Assembly: GCA_947034895.1 (NCBI GenBank)
Contig: OX344764.1
Span: 74,133,348-74,197,347, forward strand
Origin: Rhytidiadelphus loreus
Lineage: Eukaryota; Streptophyta; Bryopsida; Hypnales; Hylocomiaceae
Direction: 5' to 3'
Length of the DNA stretch: 64,000 nt
The translations under genes were made by a program, and so were the position numbers. Shown in pieces: positions 31,641-45,250 of the stretch (within the stretch, counting starts at the first letter, position 1; each line of letters starts with the position of its first letter). The notes under the pieces were generated by a model, which made no database searches, was not told the origin of the DNA, and saw only the letters and a program-made list of their open reading frames with translations.

Positions 31641-34600
31641 ATAGGAGCATTCTGTTGTACCGGAACGATAGGCTGCAGCATGAACTGAATTGCTTCCTGT
31701 TAAGATAGTGCACGAGATTTTTGGTTCGAATGTGCTCTAGAAATTTTGCTCATGAATCTTCCTTCCCATCCAGGTGTAAAAACCCCAATTCGCTTGAACC
31801 TCGTTCTTGACTTCCTTCTGATCCAGCAGGCCTGTTTGTGACAAATTAATTGGTTCGTGAGACACTTGCATTTGTAGCTCTAGTGCGTCGTTGTATTGGA
31901 TACATGTATACAAATGAGAGTTTGCAAGGCAAGCTATTATATTGCAGGGTTTGAGTTTTTCCACAGGTGATTATTTCAATTTGTAATAATAGACACATTT
32001 GCTCAAATTGATTGGCATATTTTTCAGTAATTGAAGGTTCTTCACATATGGGAGTGGTGGATCCAATAGATTATCTGTCTGTAATGTTCAGGATTGAAGT
32101 TATGAGCTCTTCGTGTGTAAGACTTGAATTTTGTTTGACATAATATCAGATTTTTTGCAAATTTTTACTAGTACATTGCATCGTCTATGGCGCTCAGCAC
32201 CTTCAAGTTTTGCACAAAGCGTGAAACTCATCCAAGATAATTTGAGTTGTTTGTCCATTACTTCCTCTCCTTTGGCAGTAATTGAGAATCAGGTTAAAAT
32301 TTCTCACCAACCCATAGAATGAACATGAAGTTGCTGAGTAGGTTTCTAGGGATGGGGTGAGCATTGCTAAGGGCCAGTTTATAGTTGGGGCATTGAAGGT
32401 TGGCCAGGACTCTCCAAGTTTGAACCAATGGGATCACTCAATTTTTCCAAATCCGGTCCAAGAGCTTTATACTAGGGTTGGATTGATACCACCATGCATC
32501 CTATGTGTTGCCTTAAATGGCATAGTTTGGGTGCCAAACCATCTAGCCCCAAGGGAGCAATCGGGTCAAGGTTTTTGGTGGCCCAATTTCCCATCTAGGG
32601 CCGGATTGGGGTTGGATTGGATTCCTCTGTTGGATTGTACAAATCTCCACCGTCTACCATGCAAAGGCTTTTCTTTTCTTTTCTTTTTTAATATATGTTT
32701 ATTAATTGTGAGTTCAATCCCATTTGGGTGAGTCATATTGTATTATAGATAATGTGATAATGTGATATAGATGTTGTAATACAAGATGTTAATAATTAAT
32801 TTTATTGTTAATAACCAATGTTATTATTATTAGCCATTGCAATTGTAACAATAATGTCTTTGCAATTGTTTTAACATGAGATGTTAATAATTAATTTTTT
32901 TGGTGTAGACACAAATTACATACTATGTAACAGACACTAATTTTGGTAAAGTACATGCTTAATAACTAAATTTTTTGTACGGATACAAATCTGTAAATGA
33001 AAGTCATTGTTGAAGTTATGCCAAAATACTTTGACATCTATAAGATAATGTGTGTTTTTATCAATTTTGATGACAAAAACTTGAAAAAAGAATATGGTAA
33101 GGAAAGATTATGCTACTAGAAATAACATGTATGGTAAAATTTAATTTATGTTTATCATTGAATTCATTCAAGTTTTCATAATAAAAAATTTCATGCTTTT
33201 TAAAAAAATAAATTAAGAATATAGATTTGAAAAAAAGATAAAAAAAAAATGAGATGTTTTCTTGAATTGTGTGTTTAATAAATGACAACTATTATGGGGC
33301 TACAAATCTTTTTTCAATGTCAACTCTAGTTTTAGTGTCAAGAAAAAAAAAAAGGTTCAAAAGATGTTAAAGAACTTTCTTTTTTTCAAATAGAAAAATT
33401 AGGAAGAGAGTAGAAAAGGTTAAAAAAAATTAAGAAACTCTCTCTTCCATTTTGAAATAGCTGAAGTAGGAATAAAAAGGAAAAGTCTAAAAATTTGAAA
33501 TAGAATAAATAGGAAAAAGAAACTCTTTTTTTTTTTAAATAGAAAAAATAATAAGAGAAAGGAAAGGATGCATGTCTTAGATTTTTTTAATTGAGCATTC
33601 CAAAAATCCAAGAGCACATTAATAAAAAATTTGGCCTTAGAATCAGGCCTCAACACTTTACATTACATAGGGCCGAAGTGATGAATTAGGGCCGGATTGG
33701 AGGCAAATCCGGCCGGCCTTTCATCCGGCTTCATGTCATGTATATACCGGCGTTAAAATGGGAACAAACTTGAATGTACATCACTAACATAATTTGGCCT
33801 ATGGTGGGTTTTCCTTCCACTTGGTCTAGAATAGAGGTACTATATGCAGAAATTAGGAAGGGTCAAAGGTTTTTTGGTAATTGTTCTAAAATCTTTTCTT
33901 CAACAAATGTATATATGGATTTGAGTAATTAGAACAATGATGGTGGTTTTAGGTAGGGTGCAATTTAGGTGTACCCATGATAGCATATTTTGAATATGTC
34001 TATCCAATTGAACTAGAATAAGCTAAGAATTTCATTTTATGAAGTTTCTTTTTGAAGAAAGTCCATGAGTCTTTGTACTCAATCTTTTTAGAATGATAGA
34101 CATTTTCATGAGTCTTTATGTTCAATGTCGTTGGAATGTTAGACATTTTCAAACTTTGGCATGAGTTGTAACATTTTGAATCATCCAATTTTTATAAATA
34201 TGAAATAACTTCATATGCATTTTTCCTTAGATTTTTTCCTTGTATGGGGAATTTAGTTACACTTTGGTTGACTAATTCTTGAATATCAAAATAAAACTTG
34301 CAGGAAAATTGGATTAATTTATTACAACTTACAACTTTTGAAAAAATCATGAAGTTTGTAAAATTGTCTAGTGAAATCAATCAATTGCAAAATGAGTAAA
34401 ACTTCATCCAATTTGATGGAAGCAATTTGAGTTCTAATATATACATGTATTTGGGACAAAGATGGAAATGCAACTTGGGTATTAACTTTTTACGTTCTCT
34501 AATTTGGTATTAACTCTTTATGTACTAAGAATTCATGGTTTTTAGTTGCATACTTTGATTGATCATATTGTAGAAAGTTATAATGGAAAGAGAAAATTTT

Positions 34601-35479
34601 ATTATATCATTAGCTTGAGTAAAGAACATTGCATGCATTAGTTTAAGTAAATAATTATTAAAATAAACAAATTTAACCCATATAAATTCTTCAAAATTGC
34701 TTAAAAAATATGAGGCCTAATTTGGGCTTCTCAATCATTAAAGGGTTAATAAAGACTTGAATTGAATCTCTTTACAATAATATTAACCCCTCAAGGCCCA
34801 ATAATTTCTGGACAATAAAGGTTTTAAATGAATTGTTCCACTTTGATATTTTTCTCTCCAATGGATGTGCTTGAAATCTTTAATTTTATATATATGAAAG
34901 TAAAGATTACTTTATCTAGTATGCATGGAGTTCATTGTGGAAAATATTGACCGTTGAATTTTTAAATTATAACAATTTTGGATGATCAACTTTGTAGGCC
35001 AAAAAACATAGTTTTTAGGGAAGAAATTTATAACAAGATGAATAATGCTCCCTTCACCTCCAACAAAAAAAAAGTTGTGTTTTAATCTAACGCAAAAGTA
35101 TTATTTTTTAATTTTAAAAATGAGAAAACGGAAACTCTCTCAAATTTGTAAACATTTTGAAATAGGAGTAGAAAGCCCAAAATTGACCAAATAAAAATTT
35201 TAAAAATTATATAAGTGTCAATTTTTGAAATTTAACAATTGATATTATTAGCACATTGTTTGAAACATCTTTAAAAAAATCGGAATCATTCTAATTGATT
35301 TTTGTATTTGAAATTCCATTGGATTGAACCTTATGTTATTAAAATTGCTAAAAATACAAATTTGAAAAAGAAACACTCGAGCCAAAACCATTTCAAAAAC
35401 TAACATTTCTAGTAAAGTCTGTTTCTAGTAAAATTGTGAAGAAATATTGCATATGATACAAAGTTTTGTTGAAAAGGAA
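31641..35479. other. SF3A2 3' flank and AT-rich intergenic DNA
   Basis: The first few hundred bases are probably the SF3A2 3' UTR. The rest is very AT-rich, with no supported gene. Two short GC-richer islands (about 32340-32660 and 33660-33770) share AGGGCCGGATTGG, at 32596 and 33688, and may be remnants of one repeat. No terminal repeats or domains were recognised. Confidence 0.45.
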
Positions 35480-36760
35480 AATTCAACCCCTAAAGGTCCA
35501 CACACCATTTTAGCAATTTAGCAATATACCAATATACCAATTTGGGGTAGCTCACTACAAAGGAATTTTTATTTTTTTCCTTTGAAATTTTCACACAACA
35601 CTTGCTTGAGAAGTAGCTTGAAGGTGCAACAATTTTCATAACTTTTGAGTACATGTTTAAAAATTATTGGAGGATATGTAATTTTTATTGCTCAACGGCC
35701 AGCTCAAGGAACTTAAAAAAGTCACTTTTTTAAGAAATTAACATTTGAAATTGGTTATCCAGATTTAAGTAAGCTTTGAATGATTCTATTTTTATTAAAT
35801 GGAGACAAAAGTTATAAAGAGTTTTAGTTTAAGAGTAGTTATGGAATCTCTAATCTAAAATAAATTTTGAAGTCCTTTATTTAATTCAATTTTCAATATT
35901 TTTGAAAAAAATAAAAACATTGATTGTAGATTGTTTAGTACAACATTGGAATTGGCATTTTCTAGTTCTAGAACTAAATTCTTAACAATTTAGTATTTTA
36001 AATCATTCTCCGCTTCTTTCTGTGTACTATTTTTTTCAAGCACGAATATGAAACCTTTTTGTTTGAAATCTTTTCTTATGTATTTTCAACTTATTTCTTC
36101 AACATATTATGGAGAATATTAAGTTTTAGTATCTTCTCATTTTTGTGTAAAATGTTTGAAAGATGAAATCCACCCATCTAGAAAGAATTGAAAATAAGTC
36201 TTTTTGAAATTCAAGCAACTTAATTTCGTAATGTTTCATTTTTTGAAATTTTAGGAGGGTGTACTCTAACAAGTTAACTAAAAGATTCTTAGGTTGTATT
36301 TTTTAATGACTAAATGTAGATGAAGATTTTAGCTTTGCTTTGGGTTTAACCCCTAAGGGTTGAAACACCATTTTTTGGCAAAACAACGATTTTGGACTCT
36401 ATACCTAACCGCAAATTAAAACTCCTCATAAATTTCATCTCATTAATCAAAATGGAATGATTCAAAGCTTCCTGCATATATACAAATCTAGAAAACCAAT
36501 TTCAAATTTGTATTTCTTAAAAAGGTGATTATTAACGAAGTTTTTTGAGTTGCCTAGCAACAATGAAAGTAACATATTATGTAATAAATTTTTAATCAGG
36601 TAGTGAAAAGTTTTGAAAATTGTTGGGTCTTAAAGATACTCCTTGGGCACATGTTGTTTGAAATTTTAAAATAAAATAAATAAAAATTCCATTCATAGTG
36701 AGTTGCCTAAAATCTCTATGTTGCCAAAAAATGGTGTTCAGACCTTTAGGGATTAAACAG
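35480..36760. repeat. Diverged large inverted repeat (foldback element)
   Basis: The left arm (about 35480-35810) and right arm (about 36410-36760) are inverted copies with roughly 70-75% similarity by eye. Matching landmarks are CCCTAAAGGTC and CACCATTTT at the outer end, and AAATTGGTT and AAGCTTTGAAT at the inner end. The roughly 600-bp centre is AT-rich and noncoding. A fragment resembling the outer end (CCCTAAGGGTTGAAACACCA, 36352-36371) also lies just inside the right arm. This is probably an old foldback or MITE-type transposon. Confidence 0.6.
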
Positions 36761-39429
36761 AAAGCAATTTTGGGTTTGAAAACATTGAATACCTTTAGGA
36801 GTTAAACTTCAACAATGATCACTTTCAATTGAAGTTGCTTTACCCATCGATGCATGTGACCAACTCACTTTGATGACCATTTTAGCTTTCTCTTTATGTT
36901 TTGTTTGAGTTTGTTATTCCACTACATGCTTGTTCTTTGTACAAAGCCGATCTATTCCAATGACCACCTTCTTTAGGTTTCCACATTTGTATAAGGGCTA
37001 AATTTTGAAATTTGTGCTACCAAGGTCTACCAAGCCAAAAATGAGGGATTGAAACTTTCAATCTCCAAAAGACATTAGTGATAGCATGAAGAGTAGTAAA
37101 TTTACTAGAGCCCTAGTAAATTTTTGTTTGTTGAAATGTGATATGATTTGATGAAAGTCAATATTCAAAATGATGTTTCCCTATTTTCTCTATCCCAAAT
37201 GTGAATATAATTTGTATAATTAGTTCAGCAACATTTATCATAATTAAAATTACAAAGAAAGAAGCAAAACTTTGTTAACACTTAATGTCCACAGGTCCTT
37301 GCATGCGAAAACTAATCTTCATACAAAAACTCAATTATAGCTTTCAATATCTCCATGTTTTTTTAGCTTTTCTAATTTTTAAATTTGAACTAAGAACATG
37401 TACCCTGATAAATTTAGTCTCTATTTTTACTTAAATAATTAGAGAGTTCTAAACTTACAAATATATTCAAGCGAGGTCAATCAACCACATTCAAAAATAT
37501 TTCATCACGGTACACTATCATTGCATGATTTTATAATTTGGAATGTTTGCATGAATTTCTTAGGATGGATGCATTTCAACATAATCTACGTGTAAAGCTT
37601 TGTTTCACGTCATTTCAATAAATATTGCAAAAGTTTAAAGTTTAAAAAAAATTCAATGTCAAATTGAGGAGCAAGAAATATATTCTAAAAAGAATTTAAT
37701 TATTTTTTAGGGAATGTAGATATTGAAACCCACTCAAAAACATTTGAACCATTCAATTCCAAATAATGAGGTAAGAGTTATGAGTAGTTCTTTTTGTAGG
37801 CAATGAAGGTAGAAAAACCATTCAAAGTTTTCTTTGCTCTCTATTATGGGAATTCTCAAATAAAAGTAAAAAATAAAGGATATTAATTGTTTACTAGCAT
37901 ATTTTCATCATTGGAATTAACAATTATCAAATTCTTCCAAAAGTTATTAGTATATCAATTTTATCTTTCATTTAGTAACACCTTCTACTTTACAATTTTT
38001 TTTAAATAGAGATGAAATTTTTTTTGACTAAAATATCTTACATATATTTTGAAACCATTTTCCAGCATATTGACTAAAATGCACAAGTTATAGGACATAT
38101 ATGCTTTTTTTTTAAATGTTGATAAACAAAACTTCACCTTTTGGAAGGGCTAGAAAGGCCTATATTTTGAAGTTTAGGCACATTGAACTTGCAATTGGTG
38201 GGGACAATCACTCAATTTTGGGGGGAGAATTAAGGAAACGATGTGGAGCAGTGCTCACATCCTTTGCTTGTTCCAAGTTTTTGATTGCATATGGTCTTAT
38301 GTTTTCTATTCTCAAACTTTGTGCTTACTGGTGAGATTCCTCAACATAGTATCCTCTTCTTCTCCTTTCTAAGTTAATGTAGTCTTCTCTAAAAGCAATT
38401 GTGTTTTAAAAGAAATCATGACAAAAAGGTAATTTTTTCTTTTTTGAATGTACCAAAAATGTACATTTCAAAAGGGGGTTGCTTTTAGTGACCATTGTGG
38501 CTCAACTTCAAAAATTCATAACTAATTCCACAAAGGTCCAAAAAACATGAAATGACTTAGGTTAGATGCAAATTCCATTTTTCTTCCTCTGAAAATTTAC
38601 TGCAAATTTTTTCAATAAGTTTATCTTCCCCCAAAAGACAACCAACTCTTAAATGGTTGCTTTAAGAGCAAACTACCTTATATCTTTCCAATTTTGTTTT
38701 TTGGTTCCAGTTGTGGTGGTTAATTATGACAAACTCAGTCACTATCATCTTATGGCAGAGGTAGTGAATGAACATGCATTTAACATCTCTTGACTAAGGC
38801 ATATCTAGCTTTTGATGTGCAAGATTTTAACCCCTTAAGGATGTTGCCCTCCAAAAGAATTGATGTATTTTGTCCATATATTGAATTTATTTGATCCTCT
38901 CCAAACACTCAAAAATTTCAAAAAAAATATTAGTTGACCAATAGCATGTTTGTGACTTGGTCTAAAGTTTACACCTTGAATGGGATTCATGTGCTACTCA
39001 ATTTTCCCTTCTATATACAACAAGGGAGAGCATATAGAAAACAACAACTTACATCCTCAAGGGGTTAAAACAAATTTGAAAATGTAAAATTAGAAATATC
39101 TATATATATTTTTAATTTCTAAATTTTACTTTTAAAATTCTTGTTTGAATTTTCTCTAAATCTTTTACTTTGAGTTTTTAATGCTAAATTAGTTTACTAC
39201 AAGCCTTTTTCTCAAGCTTTTACATTAAACTTTTGCTTTTATTTGACCAAATTCATTTGGCTATATAATGTTCCTGGTCTTGCTAATTTTTTCATAAACA
39301 TGTATATTTTTTTGCATAACTTTATATAAAAAATATAATCAAACATTTGAATTTTGTTTCATAATTTCTATTTTTAAAAGTATAAAATTAAATCTTTACA
39401 GACATTTGTATTTAGTAGAGATTCTAAGA
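36761..39429. other. AT-rich intergenic DNA before the PMEI gene
   Basis: No gene is supported. One 72-codon open frame at 38116-38334 has no recognisable motif. The last few hundred bases probably include the promoter of the PMEI-domain gene; the DNA is so AT-rich that TATA-like strings carry no weight. Confidence 0.4.
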
Positions 39430-40167
39430 ATGGCATCAATTAGGTCTAATGATGTGGAATTTGGTCAAGGTCCCAATTTTAATCATCTAAGGGAAGAGCA
39501 AACTTATAGTTCACAAAGAAAAGTGAAAGAATTTTTTATTTGGATATTAATAGCACTTGGAATCTTATTGGCATTAGCATGTCTGGTACTAATTATACTT
39601 ATATTTATCTTGTTTCCAAGTGTGGTATGGAAGATTCCTCAAGATTTGAGTCCACCTTCTAAATCTCTCTATGAACTATCTTCACATGGGACTACATCGA
39701 TTCAAGATGTATGTAGCATTACTACATATCCAAATGTATGTTCTTCTACTCTTGAAGGTTTGAAGGATTTGTCATGGCCGTCCTACATGAAAGTGACATT
39801 GAAAGCATCTCTTCTTGACATTGAAGATGCACATACAGGGTGGAAGGCTAGTCTTGATGCAATGCCTACTACAAATGGCATTCAATATTCAACTATTCAA
39901 CAATGTGTTGAAGATTATGAAAGTGCTCAAAGCCTTATCAAAGACTCACTTTTTATTGTCCAAGATTCCAACATAAAAATACCACTTGTACAATTGGATG
40001 ACTTGAATCAATATATAAGTGCCACTTCTACTTTTCATAGCGATTGCTTGGACACAGTGCAAGATTATGGATTGATAGGTGATGATGACATTCCTTTTGC
40101 ATCCAAATTCAATGGTGAACATCTTACAAAACTTCTATCAAATGCACTTGCTTTGCTTGCAGAATGA
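39430..40167 (+). CDS. Membrane-anchored PMEI-domain protein
   Basis: A single-exon, 245-aa protein starts at ATG 39430 and is intact to TGA at 40165-40167. Residues 35-62 are one hydrophobic segment (FFIWILIALGILLALACLVL onwards) preceded by basic residues, predicting a type II membrane anchor or signal anchor. Residues about 90-243 form a plant invertase/pectin methylesterase inhibitor domain. Evidence is the VCSITTYPNVC hairpin (C95, C104), a second cysteine pair (C159 and C206) and the helical spacing typical of the four-helix bundle. The layout resembles the N-terminal pro-region of type I pectin methylesterases, but no esterase domain follows within the next 1.6 kb. It probably acts in the secretory pathway or at the wall to restrain pectin de-methylesterification. 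A truncated PME gene is the alternative. Confidence 0.8.
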   Translation: MASIRSNDVEFGQGPNFNHLREEQTYSSQRKVKEFFIWILIALGILLALACLVLIILIFILFPSVVWKIPQDLSPPSKSLYELSSHGTTSIQDVCSITTYPNVCSSTLEGLKDLSWPSYMKVTLKASLLDIEDAHTGWKASLDAMPTTNGIQYSTIQQCVEDYESAQSLIKDSLFIVQDSNIKIPLVQLDDLNQYISATSTFHSDCLDTVQDYGLIGDDDIPFASKFNGEHLTKLLSNALALLAE

Positions 40168-41822
40168 AAAACATCCATACAAGTGAGCAATATAAACAAG
40201 ACATGTAAAAATTGATACTCTTTAGACTAAAAGATAAATGGAATATTTTTATACTATCAATAATTTCAATAATATTCTTCTATATTATTGTATAATGTAA
40301 TCAATTCTTTGGAATATAATAAAAAAATACTTTTGCATTTGTTCTATCTTACCAAAATTTTGCATTATTTATTACAGTAATTAGTTTGTTAGTTTTAACC
40401 CCTACAAGCCCATGCAACTATTTTATGGTTGCAATTTGATTATACGGTAGGTAGCTTTCTTAGGCAGAATTTTTTTTCTAATTTTTATTTTTTATGCAAA
40501 CTAGAGAAGATTGTTTTTCAGTTTTTACTTTCAAGACTAATATGGTTGTAGTAAAACAAATTATAATTTTAAAAAAAAAATTGACTAGTATTCGCTTATA
40601 GTTGTAAAATTTACTATTTGATAAAATTATTGATGATCCCATGATTGATTGATTTTATGCCCTTTTCATAGAACCATTGGAACTACAATTTTTACTAATG
40701 TTAAAAATTTTAAATGCTAAAAAAAGAATTGCGTTTTTGATGAATTTTAAGACATAACTTTAGAATTCATTTGAAGCAAATCTATAAATAGTTTTGAAAC
40801 TTTGACTACATGAATACTATGTATTTTTGATGCTTAACTTTGTCACCTTTGATGAAAACTTCAAACATGTAATATAATTCATACTAAATTTTAACATAAT
40901 TGTATTTTGTCCAAACCCCTTGAGCCTTTGGAGGTGAAAACTTGTTGTCAAGAAGAACCCTAGTCTTTGACCATCGTAAATGAAGTCTTGTTGGAGATAG
41001 TTCTACTATCTAAGGCATAAAGGCTTAGATATTTGTTATTTATGTACTTGAGAGTTGAAGAATTAGACTACGTAAACATCTTTCAAGTAGTAAGATTATA
41101 TTTCCAGAAAATGAGCTCTATCAACCTTTCAAAATTGAGTATAAAGCTTTCCAAATGCAACTAAAGTACACTCCTCCAAACTTGTGTCATGCCTTGGAGC
41201 ACCTTTGTAAGATGCTCATATTGTGTACATTTCTTAAATTAATATGTACCTATTTCTATAGATATGGTTTTATAACATCTATAATAAACATTTTGACCTT
41301 TCATAACTTTTGCATATGGTATCCAAATGACGTGTTCCTTGGTGCATTGAAATCTTTTATCAATTAAAATGAAAAAATAAAGAAATTTCAATTGTCAAAT
41401 AATAGAAAAGTGGAGATTTTAGGTGTTCCTACCTTATTCTTCCATCTTAATCATCTTATGGGCTCAATTGCAATTTAATCTTTGCAACATGATTTTTTTT
41501 ATTCATTGTATATCATGCCTACAAAAAGCTTAAATTGTTATAGGTGCACATACAACATCAATCTTGCAATATTAATACACTAGAGCACAAACATTGTACC
41601 CTAAATAATTATTAAAAAAAATGTCAATTTTTTTTTAATGTATATGATTATTTTAGTTTAAAAAAGTGTATGGGAGAAATACAAATTTTGAATGAATATT
41701 TCTAGCCTTTGACAAATTTGATTTTTCAAATTTAATTAAATATTCGGTAATAGCTAAATACAACACCATTGTTGCTATTATGTGAGCCTAAAATCATGAG
41801 CATATGAATCTAAAAGACTATA
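40168..41822. other. AT-rich intergenic DNA after the PMEI gene
   Basis: The stretch presumably includes the PMEI 3' UTR (AATATAATAAAAAA near 40313). No further coding region, RNA gene or clear repeat is supported. Confidence 0.4.
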
Positions 41823-44139
41823 CAGGGTGATTGCAAGAAAGACCGAATGGTTTTGGTAGCATTTTGCCAAAACTGTGATTTTTTGCGCTCAGTACTATGA
41901 GTACTACAATACTACAAAACAAAGCAATCTTAGTCGTTGATCTGAAAAATCAATGGCCAATAGTACTTTTGAGTACTTAATAATATTCAAACAATACTAT
42001 TTGAAAAAAATGACAGTTTGTCACAGAAAGTAGATAAAATTAAATATAAATTAATAATAATTAAAAAATCATGAATTAAAAAAAACTAAAAATTGGCCAT
42101 TTGTAAAGATTACATTTCACCAAAAACTAGAAGTTGAAACCATCATGAATGTTTGGAGCGCTATGCGTGTGAGTGTTTCTAACTCCACCCTTGAGTCAGA
42201 AAGTTACACACAGGTTCTAGCGGCATAAGTTAGTAAATTGTATGGGTGAAATGTAAACTTAGTGTTCTTTGGCCTTCCAAGCAATGGACACTTTGTTTGT
42301 TATGGTTATATCCTAAATTTGACTGTTTCAAATTAATTTAAACGTTAAAAGTTCAAGACTGTGATGAGTAAATAAAATCTAATCTAACCTAAAAATCTAT
42401 CTAGGCTAATGTGTAGAATGCAATTTTCCCTTTCCAGAATGGTAAAGCAAGTTGAATTCCGATGTTCCTACTAGAAGATATTGATGGATGAAATTCGTCC
42501 CTAATTCTACCCTAAAAACTTCATCCGTTGACTGAAAATAGCAAATGAATTCTAAATAAATCTAAATTTCAGGGTTAATTTATTAATTAATTTAACTAAT
42601 GGATTCTTGAGAGTAAACCTAGTTTTGATCTATTTTTAGACTTTTCATCCAAATTTGGGTCAAACTTCATCCATCTTTTACTCCTTTAAAATTAAAGCAA
42701 TTCTTAAAGTAAAAGTTGGTTTTGGAATCTTCAAAAGATTTCCTAAATGATTCTAGTCTCAAAAGATTCCTTAGTTATTCTTTAAAATTATTCCTAATTG
42801 TTCCTTTTTTAATCTTAATTCTAAGTTATAATTCTAAAAATTAGTAGTTTTTTGGGTTCTTTATTATTTTTATGAAGAAAGTGATACATTACCTTTCTAC
42901 CAAGGTAAAAAGTAAGAATTTAGGACTTCTAGGTGAAAACTTTTAAATGGATGAAAATTCCCCTTAGTTGGATGGAATTCGTTCCTTCAATGATTTTCAA
43001 AAGAATAAGGGGATAAACTAGGTTTTAACTTTTCCATATTATTCTTAAGTTCCTAAATTAAGTTAGATTCCTTTTGAAATTCCTTTGGATGAAATTACTA
43101 TTTCCTTTCCAAATTAATTCAAAATTCATCAATTTATTACTTCCACGATTTTAATTAGGGTTATTTAAGAATTTTAGCAATGTTCAAACTTTTCCGTATC
43201 AATTGAGATTCTAAATGTTAATTGTGATTTAAATGAAAAGCAAATTTAAAGAAAAACAAAGTTAGAAATCATACCTCAGTATCGAAGATGTCGGTGGATC
43301 CGTCGTCGCAAAATACCATCATGATTGTATCCATGAAGTCTTCCATTATCTTTCATGAATTCGCAAAATTCTAGTGAGTTTTTGATTAATTGTTGTTGAA
43401 TTGTCATTTCTAAAAACCTATCTAAAAAGTCCAATTTATTAGTTTTGATAATAGTTGTGTTTTAGGGTTTTTATTGTAAATTTATTAATTCATTTTAATT
43501 CTCTAATTCTAATGAATAGTGATATTATTCTTTTGCCAATTGTTTAATAGTTTTTAATTTATTATTCCAAAGATATTAGTTGTTTTTTGTTTTTATCTAT
43601 TTGGCTTATTGGGCCTAATAAAACAAAACACTAACCAACAATTTTGCCAACTAATACATTCGGAATCCTAATTAATAACTAAAACCAACCGAATGAATAG
43701 TAGTCTAATAAAATAATCTTAAATAATCAAAAACAAAACTATCAATGAATAGGGAAAGGAATAAAAGGATGAACAACAATCCAAATGAATAGTAGAAAGA
43801 ATAAAACAATACAAACAATTCCAACTTCAATAGTAAGATGCCAATAAAAAGAATAAAATAATCAAAGCAAATTAAATAGTGAGATGCCTACCTTGATTCT
43901 TCGTCTTCCTTGGCTAGCCTTCTTATAACCCCTTCCTTTCCTTCACTTTTTTTTAATTGTTGTTGATGACAAGCTATGGCTCTTGGAGACACTTGTGATG
44001 TTGTATAGAATTCTTGGTGTTCAATTTTCATCCGAAAACCAAATTTTTTGTGTGTAGCAACAACTGCCTATGCTTGGTTATGGTTTTAATTATGAATTTT
44101 TTTCTTTAAGACCTTGATTTCCTTGTTTAATCACTCCCT

Positions 44140-44395
44140 GCTTAACCGGTCTGACCTCAATTAAAGTCCTCCGAACTGGTCTGTCAAGCTCCTCCGAACT
44201 GGTCTGGCAGCTCTCCTGACCGGTTCCCGCAGCTGGTTCCCTCAGGTGTTCCCACGACTGGTTCCTTCAGGCGTTCCCGTGACTGGTTCCCGCAGCTCTT
44301 GCCTTCGGCTGTCCAAGCTTCGGGCTGTTCCAGCTTTCGGGCTGTCTAAGCTTCGGGCTGTCCAAGCTTTTGGGCTGTCCAAACTTTCTGGTGCC
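44140..44395 (+). repeat. Short imperfect tandem repeats within LTR A
   Basis: Two alternating motif families occur: GACTGGTTCC with GCGTTCCC or GTGTTCCC (44150-44300), then CAAGCTTCGGGCTGTC repeated about five times (44310-44395). They are GC-richer than the surrounding LTR. Confidence 0.7.
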
Positions 44396-44769
44396 TTTGG
44401 CAAATAACACTAAATTTTGATGGACTGAGAATTTTAATTAATTATCGGAATACTTAACTAAAAATCAAACAACCCCAAACTAATAATCAATCATGTAAGA
44501 ATTGAATTTGATGAAGACCAAGAAAATGAATAAAAACAACTACTTTTGATGAAAGAAACAAAACAATTTAAATGAAACAAACAACCAAGGCAAGATTGGG
44601 AACCAAATACCTTCAACACGTATACAACACGAAAAGGGAGAAAATCAACAAAGTTTGGCCTTTAAATACATTTCCAAGGAATCTTATTTTGCTGATTCTA
44701 TCTGGTAAGTTAGAGCTTTTCCGTATGGAAACAACCCTAGTGTTTGAAGGTAAATTTAAATGTTTTTAA

Positions 44770-45250
44770 GCTAAAGCTTCGCTGTGTGGGGGCTACCCCA
44801 GGCAACACGAAGGATTTAAGGGATTTAGAAATTTTTAAAGTACTTGTTTCTAGGCTTTAAAAACTCAAAGCTCCGTCGTGCGGGAGCAATCCCAGGAAAT
44901 AACTGACAATTAAAATTTCAAGTACCCGTTTCCAGGTTTCAAAGTCAAAGCTCCGCCTTGCGGGAGCAACCCATGAAATAACAGACAAATTAAAGTTTCA
45001 AGTACCCGTTTCCAGGTTTCAAAATCAAAGCTCCGCCGTGTGGGAGCAACCCTAGGAATAACTAGTATCCAAGGACCCAAACTAGTGTTTTGAAAACTTA
45101 ATTCTTAAAGGAGGTACACATGACATTGTTTAACCGAACATTAAAAACTAATTTCCAAAATTCCAAACAACGTTTTAAGTTTAATCACTAAAGGAGGTAC
45201 ACATGATAGTGTTTAACCGAACATTAGCAATTATTCAAACCAAACACCCG
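44770..45250 (+). repeat. Tandem repeats of about 110 and 75 bp within LTR A
   Basis: Units sharing AAAGCTCCGCCGTGCGGGAG and AAGTACCCGTTTCCAGGTTT recur about four times between 44770 and 45060. GGAGGTACACATGA plus GTTTAACCGAACATTA occurs twice at 45111 and 45186. Later, AAAGTTTTGGGGCTT with AAGCCTCCAAATTC occurs twice (about 45430 and 45532). LTR C carries degenerate relatives at 57665-57815. Confidence 0.7.

Noticed and set aside
38116..38334. 72-codon open frame in AT-rich spacer
   Set aside because: No motif, no conserved context, and length expected by chance over this much sequence.
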